Origin: Sulfurovum sp.
GTDB lineage: Bacteria > Campylobacterota > Campylobacteria > Campylobacterales > Sulfurovaceae
DNA length: 6,481 nt
Assembly (NCBI GenBank): GCA_015493425.1
Contig: WGDG01000117.1
Span: forward strand, 1-6,481
Reading direction: 5' to 3'
This document shows, piece after piece, positions 1-5,379 of this stretch. The position numbers were made by a program, and so were the translations under genes. The notes under the pieces are model-generated. The model worked only from the letters and a program-made list of their open reading frames with translations. It did not search any database and was not told the DNA's origin. How positions within the stretch are numbered: position 1 is the first letter of the stretch; every line of letters starts with the position of its first letter.

Positions 1-364
1 CAGTTTCTGCAACTTCTGCAGTTTCTATCTCACTTGCTGCCGCTTCTACTTCTGTTGCCGGAGCTGCAACCTCTTCTGTCACCGCTTCGGAGGCTGTCTC
101 CTTCTCCTCTGTTTCGGGAGTCGGTGCCTCTTCTTTTACTTTCTTCTTGGTAACTGTAATTTTGCGTTTCTTCTCTCCAGGCTTTTTAAAGCTTTTGGGA
201 AGTGTTCCGCTGATAGCATAATCTACGAGAATACCCGCATCGTCAAGACTGATGGCACTGTTGGCCGCTTTGACATCGAAACCGAGTTCCTTGGCTTTTT
301 CTATGAGTTCGCCGTTAGACAATCCCGCTTCTTCTGCTACTTCCTGGATTCTGACTTTATCCAT
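1..364 (-). CDS. infB: Translation initiation factor IF-2, N-terminal part (cut by window edge)
   Basis: IF-2 is the GTPase that brings initiator tRNA to the 30S ribosomal subunit; only about the first 121 residues are here and the G domain lies beyond the left edge. The start MDKVRIQEVAEEAGLSNGEL followed by an IEKAKELGFDVK stretch is a textbook IF2_N domain (residues 1 to about 53), a small helical domain known from the family. After it comes a Lys-rich segment (about 59-80, with KKPGEKKRK and TKKKVKEE) and then a long Glu/Ala/Thr-rich linker with repeated ETAEVAET-like units, typical of the disordered IF-2 linker. The ATG at 364-362 shares one base with the ylxR stop (TAATG), so translation is probably coupled. 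An AAGGAG ribosome site lies at 380-375, 10 nt before the ATG and inside the ylxR tail. Identification is firm; the truncation is only the window edge. Confidence 0.95.
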   Translation of the reverse strand, partial: MDKVRIQEVAEEAGLSNGELIEKAKELGFDVKAANSAISLDDAGILVDYAISGTLPKSFKKPGEKKRKITVTKKKVKEEAPTPETEEKETASEAVTEEVAAPATEVEAAASEIETAEVAET

Positions 365-648
365 TATTGATTTGCTCCTTCATTTGGCTGCGAGGGTTCG
401 CATTCACCCGCTGTGGGGTGTGTTTCCGTCAACAGCTTAATGAAACGTTCTTCGTCAAGACGAAAACGTTTCACTAAACCCTTGAGCTTCTTTTCATTTC
501 TGCTGCATATATTGCACAGATAGATGCTCCTGCCATACCCATTATACACAACAACATTCTTACCTTCGAGCTTCAATCTGATCAAAGTGTGTTGAGGGTG
601 TCTGCTTCGGCACGCGATGCACATTCGTATAGGCTGTGATTTTTTCAT
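364..648 (-). CDS. ylxR: YlxR/DUF448 family RNA-binding protein (RnpM-like)
   Basis: This small basic protein (94 aa from the ATG at 648) belongs to the DUF448/YlxR family, which sits beside infB in very many bacteria. In Bacillus the homologue RnpM binds RNase P RNA; a similar role here is inference. The family signature is visible: RMCIACRSR near the N-terminus (residues 8-16), a hydrophobic strand LIRLKLEGKNVVVY, then GYGRSIYLC (37-45) matching the usual GRGAYLC. Two CxxC pairs (C10/C13 and C45/C48) could hold a metal ion. The last 20 or so residues are polar and probably disordered. The stop TAA overlaps the infB ATG by one base. The start is uncertain: a GTG at 675 in the same frame has GGAAG 9 nt upstream but would add nine mostly hydrophobic residues (LNILGIIL-like) unlike the family, so I prefer the ATG at 648, which has no clear ribosome site but has TATAAT just upstream. 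Confidence 0.88.
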   Translation of the reverse strand: MKKSQPIRMCIACRSRHPQHTLIRLKLEGKNVVVYNGYGRSIYLCNICSRNEKKLKGLVKRFRLDEERFIKLLTETHPTAGECEPSQPNEGANQ

Positions 649-652
649 AAGT

Positions 653-658
653 ATTATA
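653..658 (-). promoter_or_regulatory. TATAAT -10-like box directly upstream of ylxR
   Basis: A perfect TATAAT on the minus strand lies only 4 nt before the preferred ylxR ATG at 648. If used, transcription would begin at or next to the ATG and give a nearly leaderless mRNA for ylxR-infB. No TTGACA-like -35 is seen at 16-18 bp spacing and there is no TGn extension, so it may be chance in AT-rich sequence or part of the coding sequence if the GTG at 675 is the real start. Confidence 0.25.
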
Positions 659-680
659 CCCAAAATATTAAGCACGCGGC

Positions 681-1562
681 TTAACTTCCGGTGATGACTC
701 CATTGTTGTCCAGTCCCAGCGTAAAGACACGAAACTGGGGAAATCGCGTCTGTAATGCACTGTGAATTTTCTGCGCATCTTTTTCATAAACAAGGTTGAA
801 AAAAGTTGAACCCGACCCGGAAAGTGTACTCATCAAAGCGCCATGTCTGAGCGCAAGCTTCTGTACTTCAAAAAGTTCGGGCATCATTTTCATTCGACGT
901 GCCTGATGCAATTTGTCTTTGGATGCGATACGCAGCAGATCCCAAGACTCGCTCATGAAAAGTGCCGTCATATAGGCTGCACGGGAAAGAGAGTAAACCG
1001 TCTCTTCTTTACGGTACATCTTGGGTAGTACAGTGCGGGAACGTGCGGTAGAAATGGTTCGGTTGGGAACGACTACTACTGCACGCAAATAGTCGGGCAA
1101 ACGGCGTTTTTTGCTATAAACACGGTCTCCCTCGACACAGGCAACATTGAATCCACCCATCACGGCAGGGGTAATGTTGTCAGGGTGATGCTCGTAACGC
1201 AGAGCCTGATTGAGAATCTCACGTTTATTGTAGCGTACACCTGCTGCAGTGTAGGCAGCACTCAGTGCCGCGACAATAACAGCGGAGGAACTCCCAAGCC
1301 CCCGGGAGATGGGAATACGGTTATGAAATTCAAAACGAAAACTGTCAGTACGGTTACTTAATCGGGTATAGTTTTCATTGAAGATATTCAAAAAAAGTGT
1401 ATTCTTTTTTATTTTCGGGTTCTCCGAACCCTCGCCATGGGTTGAAAGGCTGAGAAACTTGGAGGGCTTTATAATGATTTCATTACGCAGATCAACAGCC
1501 AGTCCGAGGGTGTCAAATCCGGGTCCGAGGTTTGCCGAAGTGGCAGGTACGCTTACAAACAT
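681..1562 (-). CDS. thrB: Homoserine kinase
   Basis: ThrB phosphorylates homoserine with ATP to O-phosphohomoserine, the step before threonine synthase, in the cytoplasm. The 293-aa protein has the usual family length and clear GHMP-kinase motifs: N-terminal SVPATSANLGPGFDTLGLA (residues 4-22), the ATP phosphate loop PISRGLGSSSA (84-94), the homoserine-kinase-type EHHPDNITPA segment (about 124-133), and the C-terminal glycine-rich motif LSGSGSTFF (247-255). I chose the ATG at 1562 because the SVPATSANLGPG motif then sits two residues from the start as in relatives, and GGAAG at 1575-1571 lies 8 nt upstream. A TTG at 1580 would add six residues (TEEVP and a start) and overlap the tsaB stop. 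The gene starts 14 nt after tsaB and ends 32 nt before the ylxR ATG, so it is probably co-transcribed with both. Confidence 0.96.
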   Translation of the reverse strand: MFVSVPATSANLGPGFDTLGLAVDLRNEIIIKPSKFLSLSTHGEGSENPKIKKNTLFLNIFNENYTRLSNRTDSFRFEFHNRIPISRGLGSSSAVIVAALSAAYTAAGVRYNKREILNQALRYEHHPDNITPAVMGGFNVACVEGDRVYSKKRRLPDYLRAVVVVPNRTISTARSRTVLPKMYRKEETVYSLSRAAYMTALFMSESWDLLRIASKDKLHQARRMKMMPELFEVQKLALRHGALMSTLSGSGSTFFNLVYEKDAQKIHSALQTRFPQFRVFTLGLDNNGVITGS

Positions 1563-1570
1563 GGGAACTT

Positions 1571-1575
1571 CTTCC
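1571..1575 (-). promoter_or_regulatory. Ribosome binding site that fixes the thrB start
   Basis: GGAAG (continuing as GGAAGAAG) lies 8 nt before the ATG at 1562. It falls inside the coding sequence that would result from the upstream TTG at 1580, so it argues for the ATG. Confidence 0.7.
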
Positions 1576-1576
1576 G

Positions 1577-2032
1577 TCAAACAGCCGGCAGCAGATATGC
1601 TGGTGTCGATTCTTCATCTACTTCAAGATCCTGAATACTGTGTGGCAATACAAACGAGGTATCGACCGGCTCTTCAAATTTTTTTGTAATTATAGTCTCT
1701 TTTTCCTTGATAAAGTAGAGGTTTCCTATGGCCTTGACCGGTTTCCCGCCATTAAGCGCAAAAGTACTGCATCCAAGACATCGTATGCCCCGTACGATCT
1801 CGATCGTTTTAAGTGTAATATAGGTAAGTTTGATGGCCATATAGGAACCGGGGCTTCGGGTATAGATGATCTGCCTAACATCATAGATCTCCATCAGCTC
1901 TTCAAGAAGCGGCAGCAGCATCTCAGATGTTTTACGTTCACTGCTACGTTCATCAATCAGCATATTGTCCTTGTAAACACCGATGCGAAGCGGTGTCGTT
2001 GTTGATAGTACCAAGAGGGTTGTTTCAGGCAA
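1577..2032 (-). CDS. tsaB: TsaB-like tRNA t6A modification protein (short form)
   Basis: TsaB is the non-catalytic partner of TsaD in the complex that makes N6-threonylcarbamoyl adenosine at position 37 of ANN-decoding tRNAs. The N-terminal half matches the ASKHA-type fold: LLVLSTTTPLRIGVYKDNML (residues 6-25; usually DTSTP), RKTSEMLLPLLEEL (33-46; usually KHSE..LP), and RSPGSYMAIKLTYITLKTI (59-77; usually GPGSFTGLRIGLATAKGL). The protein is about 151 aa against about 230 in E. coli, so most of the second half is missing or diverged; short versions are, as I recall, normal in Campylobacterota. No ATG or GTG is available at the N-terminus; possible starts are TTG at 2059, 2044, 2032 or 2014. 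I chose 2032 (sequence MPETTLLVLS), giving an 8-nt overlap with lpxC; the longest form would overlap by 35 nt. None has a convincing ribosome site, so translation is probably coupled to lpxC. Function is inferred from motifs and synteny. Confidence 0.8.
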   Translation of the reverse strand: MPETTLLVLSTTTPLRIGVYKDNMLIDERSSERKTSEMLLPLLEELMEIYDVRQIIYTRSPGSYMAIKLTYITLKTIEIVRGIRCLGCSTFALNGGKPVKAIGNLYFIKEKETIITKKFEEPVDTSFVLPHSIQDLEVDEESTPAYLLPAV

Positions 2033-2909
2033 AACTTTTTGCAAATGCCCTGCTTTCAAGTGTTTTAACAGCTACCAGCTCATAATTTTTGCTGTCAGAG
2101 AGGAGCTTGGAAGTCAACTGGTAATTGAGGTTGTGGCTGCCGGCAAACGATTCATATTTGCCCAATATATTGCGCCCGGAAACCATCATGTCTCCAAGTG
2201 CATCGAGAATCTTGTGGCGGGCAAATTCATTCTCAAAGCGCAGCCCTTCAGGGTTGAGCACTTTATGGTCATCCAGTCCAATGGCATTTTGCAAACTTGC
2301 TCCCAGTGCGAGGTTCTGGCTCTGAAGGTACTGAATATCTTTGGCAAATCCAAATGTACGTGCTCTGGCAATCTCTTCAATGAAACTGTGCGTTCCGAAA
2401 ACAAAAGCATGTGACTGTTCTCCGATAACAGGGTGGTCAAAACGGATGGTAAAGTCGAACGACGCCTGCTTTGAAGGAGAAAGGCGCACAAACTTTTCAC
2501 CCTCCTTCACCTCAACTGTACGTTTGATGCGTATGATCTTTTTTGAAGCCTCTTGCTCCGCAATCCCTGCTTCATCGAGCAAAAGACAAAAAGAGATAGC
2601 AGAACCGTCCATGATAGGCATTTCATTACCGTTGACAACGACTCTAAGATTATCTATACCATATGCATATATGGTAGACAGGAAGTGTTCAATAGTAGAG
2701 ATGAACCCCTTTTCACTTCCAATCACTGTTGCCATACGGGTATCGATGACAGAAGAAGGAGCAAGAGGAATGGAGAGCGCAAGATCCTCACGGTAGAAGA
2801 CAATACCTGCATCTGCATCAAGCGGCTCAAGTCGAAGCTTGATCGGCTCGCCCTTATGCAGCCCGATACCGACTACTTCAACCGGTTTCTGTATTGTTCG
2901 TTGACGCAT
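2025..2909 (-). CDS. lpxC: UDP-3-O-acyl-N-acetylglucosamine deacetylase LpxC
   Basis: LpxC is the zinc-dependent cytoplasmic deacetylase that commits UDP-GlcNAc to lipid A synthesis. The 294-aa protein is full length and opens with RQRTIQKPVEVVGIGLHKG, the family N-terminus. Expected active-site residues are present: E74 and H75 in STIEHFLST, H232 and D236 in RHKILDALGDM (zinc ligands H75, H232, D236) and H259 in AGSHNLNYQL as the general acid/base region, by comparison with the E. coli enzyme. The dyad DNLRVVVNGNEMPIMDGSA (86-104) is also typical. The ATG at 2909 has a strong AAGGAG 5 nt upstream, and a sigma70-like promoter lies in the space before it. The 3' end overlaps the tsaB-like gene. 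Being an outer-membrane gene next to a peptidoglycan peptidase makes an envelope mini-cluster. Very sure. Confidence 0.98.
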   Translation of the reverse strand: MRQRTIQKPVEVVGIGLHKGEPIKLRLEPLDADAGIVFYREDLALSIPLAPSSVIDTRMATVIGSEKGFISTIEHFLSTIYAYGIDNLRVVVNGNEMPIMDGSAISFCLLLDEAGIAEQEASKKIIRIKRTVEVKEGEKFVRLSPSKQASFDFTIRFDHPVIGEQSHAFVFGTHSFIEEIARARTFGFAKDIQYLQSQNLALGASLQNAIGLDDHKVLNPEGLRFENEFARHKILDALGDMMVSGRNILGKYESFAGSHNLNYQLTSKLLSDSKNYELVAVKTLESRAFAKSFA

Positions 2910-2939
2910 AGGCTCTCCTTTCCAAAAAATAGATAAAAT

Positions 2940-2968
2940 TTCACTATTATACTATAAACTATAGTGAA
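2940..2968. repeat. Dyad (8-bp inverted repeat) over the lpxC -10 box
   Basis: TTCACTAT (2940-2947) and ATAGTGAA (2961-2968) are perfect inverted repeats separated by 13 bp, with arm centres 21 bp apart, about two turns of the helix. The TATAAT box lies mostly between the arms and the inferred transcription start abuts one arm. A second, nested repeat ACTATA-AAC-TATAGT occupies 2951-2965 in the promoter spacer. The form suits an operator for a dimeric repressor, but AT-rich chance symmetry cannot be excluded. No known consensus was recognised. Confidence 0.45.
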
Positions 2969-2974
2969 TTACAA
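2946..2974 (-). promoter_or_regulatory. lpxC: Sigma70-like promoter for lpxC
   Basis: On the minus strand, TTGTAA (2974-2969, four of six to TTGACA) is separated by exactly 17 bp from a perfect TATAAT (2951-2946). The predicted start of transcription is near 2939, giving a leader of about 30 nt with AAGGAG just before the lpxC ATG. The promoter lies in the AT-rich space between lpxC and the frame-restored end of the M23 gene at 2995, which supports that shorter M23 end. It would let lpxC and downstream genes be transcribed apart from the upstream NAD/DHH/M23 genes. Confidence 0.65.
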
Positions 2975-4406
2975 ATGCTTTCTGTACAAGGGCTTCAGTG
3001 CTTCTTTTTTGGAAGCTTTCCGGGAGTCGGGTCAATAATGGCATCCGCTTCATCGAAAACATTGTCAATAAATTTTTTGATCCATTTTTTGTCAAACCAC
3101 TCGATGGGGCGTACCTCGATTCCCTGTACCAGAATACCAAAATGCAAGTGATCCCCAGTGCAAGCCCTGTCATTCCTGTTTTCGCAATCACCTGGCCGGC
3201 ACGTACCTCATCTCCCTCTCTAACCAACAGCTGCGAACAATGGCCATATAAGGTAAAAAGCCCAAGACCATGGTCGATCAGCGGCATATTCCCGTAAATA
3301 CCGTTTTCTCCGGCAAACACAACTTTTCCCGGGTTGGACGCGATAACATTGGCCATTTTTGTACTGGCAAGGTCATATCCTACATGATAGGATTCAGAGA
3401 CAACATTGTCCTTACTGCCATAATAGTAATAACGGTGATCGCCAAAACTGGCCACTTTCTTGCCGTTTTTGAGTGGATAGAACCTTTTCATTTTCCAACT
3501 GTCGATCATCTCGTCAGAAACATGTTTGCTTAATTTGTGTATCAGTGCTTCATTTTTCAGGCGCATCGTTTCATTGATCGCTTTAAGCTTTTTGAGCCTG
3601 TCATGAATAGTGTCATACTCGGGGTCACTGGCAGCCAGATCCGTAATTTTGCCGTCGATAAATTTATCTGTCGCACGAATCTTGGAGATTTTATACCGGG
3701 GGTTGTGATGGTAGAGCGGGATGTGTGTTTCCCTGCGATTTCCTGCCATATCTGTAGCGATGATCTTTGCTTCGAAGGTATCATTTGTAAAGGGCCAGGC
3801 AATCAAAGAGGCGTAGTAGCCCTCCTTTTTGTAAGGTTCCGGTTTGAAAGTATTGCCGTTCGCCTTGATATAGAGCTTGTCCAGGTTATCGTCAGAAGCC
3901 TGAAAAACCACCAGTGCACTGCCCCCCTGGTTGATCATGCGTGAATTGGCAATAATATTGACATTGGGGCGCGTATAATCGACTGTGATATTAATGGTTT
4001 TACTTGCTGTATTGCCCTCCAGCATATTCCATAGACTCTTGTCTGTCACTTTTACATGGAGTGTATAGTGCTTCACTTTGGGGTCAAGCATACTTTTTTT
4101 AGGGTATTTCACTTTAATAGTATAGGTTTTCGGTGCACCTTTGATGACACCCCTCCCCAATATCACGGCTTTCTTTCCGTCACTGAGTATCACTTCGTAG
4201 CTGCGCAAACCCGTATTGTCACGCAGGGTAATCTTGATCGGAGCCTTTTTATTCCAATAGAGATGCTTGGGTGCTTCTATTGTGGGCTTTACACGTTCAA
4301 ACTCCGGAGAGTTGTAAAGATAAACCCCTCCAATACCGGCACCGATAAGCAGGAGCATAAAAAAAATAAATCCTGTTTTGCTTTTGCGTTTTATTCGTCT
4401 AGCCAT
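2952..4406 (-). CDS. Membrane-anchored M23 family metallopeptidase, frameshifted near the C-terminus
   Basis: M23 peptidases are zinc enzymes that cut peptide bonds in peptidoglycan; Campylobacterota use such enzymes for cell shape. The protein starts with a positive cluster (RRIKRKSK), one membrane segment (about 12-31), then a periplasmic beta-rich region that looks like two Ig-like modules (about 41-230), a short coiled-coil-like helix (267-296) and the M23 domain (about 310 on). H341 and D345 of HVGYD are zinc ligands and H389 lies in LYGHC. The domain reads normally to TGLALG (413-418), then leaves the family: the in-frame tail of 66 residues (to 484) is nonsense. In the -1 frame the expected DHLHFGILVQGIEVRP follows at once and ends at 2995, giving a normal 470-aa protein with H420 and H422. 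As read, the protein lacks the HxH motif and should be inactive. The ATG at 4406 overlaps the DHH gene by 8 nt and has AGGA 7 nt upstream. Confidence 0.85.
   Translation of the reverse strand: MARRIKRKSKTGFIFFMLLLIGAGIGGVYLYNSPEFERVKPTIEAPKHLYWNKKAPIKITLRDNTGLRSYEVILSDGKKAVILGRGVIKGAPKTYTIKVKYPKKSMLDPKVKHYTLHVKVTDKSLWNMLEGNTASKTINITVDYTRPNVNIIANSRMINQGGSALVVFQASDDNLDKLYIKANGNTFKPEPYKKEGYYASLIAWPFTNDTFEAKIIATDMAGNRRETHIPLYHHNPRYKISKIRATDKFIDGKITDLAASDPEYDTIHDRLKKLKAINETMRLKNEALIHKLSKHVSDEMIDSWKMKRFYPLKNGKKVASFGDHRYYYYGSKDNVVSESYHVGYDLASTKMANVIASNPGKVVFAGENGIYGNMPLIDHGLGLFTLYGHCSQLLVREGDEVRAGQVIAKTGMTGLALGITCILVFWYRESRYAPSSGLTKNGSKNLLTMFSMKRMPLLTRLPESFQKRSTEALVQKAFVIHYSL
2995..3153 (-). pseudogene. 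Displaced C-terminal part of the M23 peptidase (-1 frame)
   Basis: These 53 codons (52 residues plus TGA) carry the true end of the M23 gene out of frame. They begin DHLHFGILVQGIEVRPIEWF and include the HxH pair (H420 and H422 in the repaired protein), the second His being a zinc ligand and the first catalytic in the family. The tail ends in a Pro/Lys-rich PTPGKLPKKKH. The fragment has no start of its own and joins the upstream frame exactly at the GGGG run, so it is one gene split by a single-base deletion. Confidence 0.85.
3153..3156 (-). other. Frameshift site in the M23 gene (G run, one base short)
   Basis: The minus strand reads GCA CTG GGG ATC ACT; with five instead of four G it would read GCA CTG GGG GAT CAC TTG CAT, i.e. 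A L G D H L H, the expected M23 motif. The break lies between the last good in-frame residue (G418) and the first good -1 residue (D419), so it is placed to the base. It may be a sequencing or assembly error in a homopolymer, a real mutation, or less likely a recoding site. Confidence 0.85.
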
Positions 4407-5376
4407 TGATCAATCCTAATTGCATAATCTGTTCCAAAATTGTATCGACAATTTCTTGCATTTGTCTATCTTTCAGTGTAAAACCGGAGGCGACTATGTG
4501 TCCACCTCCTCCAAAGTGTGCTGCAATTTTCGAAACATCTGCCCCCTTGCTTCGCAGCGAAACACGTACTGTACCATCCTTCAGTCCGATAAGCAGCACC
4601 GCTATTTCAACTGTTGCCAATGATCTTCCGTAGTCTACAATCCCATCCATATCAGGCATAGTGGCTCCAGTTGCATCGATATCTTTCGGAGTGATCTCCA
4701 TCACCGCTACCCTGCCTTCAAGATAGAGTGAAAGTGAATGAAGTGCACGCTCAAGAATACGAAGCGAAGCAAGCGATCGTCTCTGGGTAAAGTTGGTAGC
4801 GATATAGGCAGGATCTGCCCCCAACTTCACCAGATCACGTGCAGTTTCAAAGACTTCAATATTGACAGAAGCGGTCGTAAAGTAGCGGGTATCAGAGAGT
4901 AGCGCGGTATAGAAGCAGACTGCACTCTGAGCAGTAATCCTATAGATGTTCTCAAAAAGCCTGAATGCGACTTGTGATGCCGAAGCATAGGCCGGCAGTA
5001 CTGCATTCAGTGTACCAAAATACGTATTGCTGGCATGGTGGTCGATATTGATAATCGGATGTCCCTCAAGCGTTACACCAAAACGGTCAATGCTGCCGCA
5101 GTCCACACCAATCACCAGACTCTTTTCATACTCAATCTTCTTTTTTATCTTTGAGAAATGTGGCAAAAAGTCGAGATATCGGGGCAGTGTATCTGAAGCA
5201 TTGACAATTTCAATCGGTTTTTTCACGTGAGTTTTCAAAAGAGCATAAATACCAAGCCCTGTCCCCAGTGTATCAGCATCCGGATTCAGATGGGTAACAA
5301 TGGTGATATATGATGCCGCTTCGATCATATCGGCTGCTTCCTTCGCCATGACCTGCAGCATCTGAACGTCATGCAT
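4399..5376 (-). CDS. DHH/DHHA1 phosphoesterase, NrnA-like (nanoRNase / pAp phosphatase)
   Basis: Proteins of this family use two metal ions to hydrolyse very short RNAs and often 3'-phosphoadenosine 5'-phosphate (pAp); in bacteria lacking Orn they finish RNA decay. All DHH motifs are present: THLNPDADTLG (residues 28-38), VDCGSIDR (91-98), the signature IDHHASNTYFG (111-121) and ALLSDTRYF (158-166). The C-terminal DHHA1 substrate-binding domain has SKIAAHFGGGGHIVASGF (282-299), with the glycine-rich GGGGH. At 325 aa it has normal length for NrnA and lacks the extra domains of RecJ. The ATG at 5376 follows the nadC stop by 3 nt, with GGTGGAG in the nadC end serving as ribosome site; its stop overlaps the M23 start. 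Family is sure; the exact substrate is not, so no symbol is given. Confidence 0.93.
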   Translation of the reverse strand: MHDVQMLQVMAKEAADMIEAASYITIVTHLNPDADTLGTGLGIYALLKTHVKKPIEIVNASDTLPRYLDFLPHFSKIKKKIEYEKSLVIGVDCGSIDRFGVTLEGHPIINIDHHASNTYFGTLNAVLPAYASASQVAFRLFENIYRITAQSAVCFYTALLSDTRYFTTASVNIEVFETARDLVKLGADPAYIATNFTQRRSLASLRILERALHSLSLYLEGRVAVMEITPKDIDATGATMPDMDGIVDYGRSLATVEIAVLLIGLKDGTVRVSLRSKGADVSKIAAHFGGGGHIVASGFTLKDRQMQEIVDTILEQIMQLGLING

Positions 5377-5379
5377 GCA

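Noticed and set aside
1..120. Repetitive CTGCAGTTTCT-like units at the left edge as a DNA repeat or array
   Set aside because: They encode the Glu/Ala-rich linker of IF-2 in frame; the repetition is that of a low-complexity protein segment.
1532..2005. Long plus-strand open frame (157 codons)
   Set aside because: It lies antisense to the tsaB-like gene and the thrB start, both of which have recognisable family motifs; its translation shows no domain and is Cys/His/Phe-rich like a shadow frame.
2186..2500. Minus-strand frame (104 codons) overlapping lpxC
   Set aside because: Reads an alternative frame over LpxC zinc-binding residues; Arg/Ser/Leu-rich composition typical of a shadow.
2341..2796. 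Plus-strand open frame (151 codons) opposite lpxC
   Set aside because: Antisense to the conserved core of LpxC, with no family resemblance and no ribosome site of note.
2952..2994. The in-frame end of the M23 gene as its true C-terminus
   Set aside because: It runs through the lpxC promoter and AT-rich spacer and matches nothing in the M23 family, whereas the -1 frame gives the expected motif and stop at 2995.
3537..3944. Plus-strand open frame (135 codons) opposite the M23 gene
   Set aside because: Shadow of the beta-rich region of the M23 protein on the other strand; no recognisable protein features.
5370..5377. CATGCATG palindrome at the DHH gene start
   Set aside because: Only 8 bp, includes the start codon and the next codon (Met-His), and is readily explained by chance.
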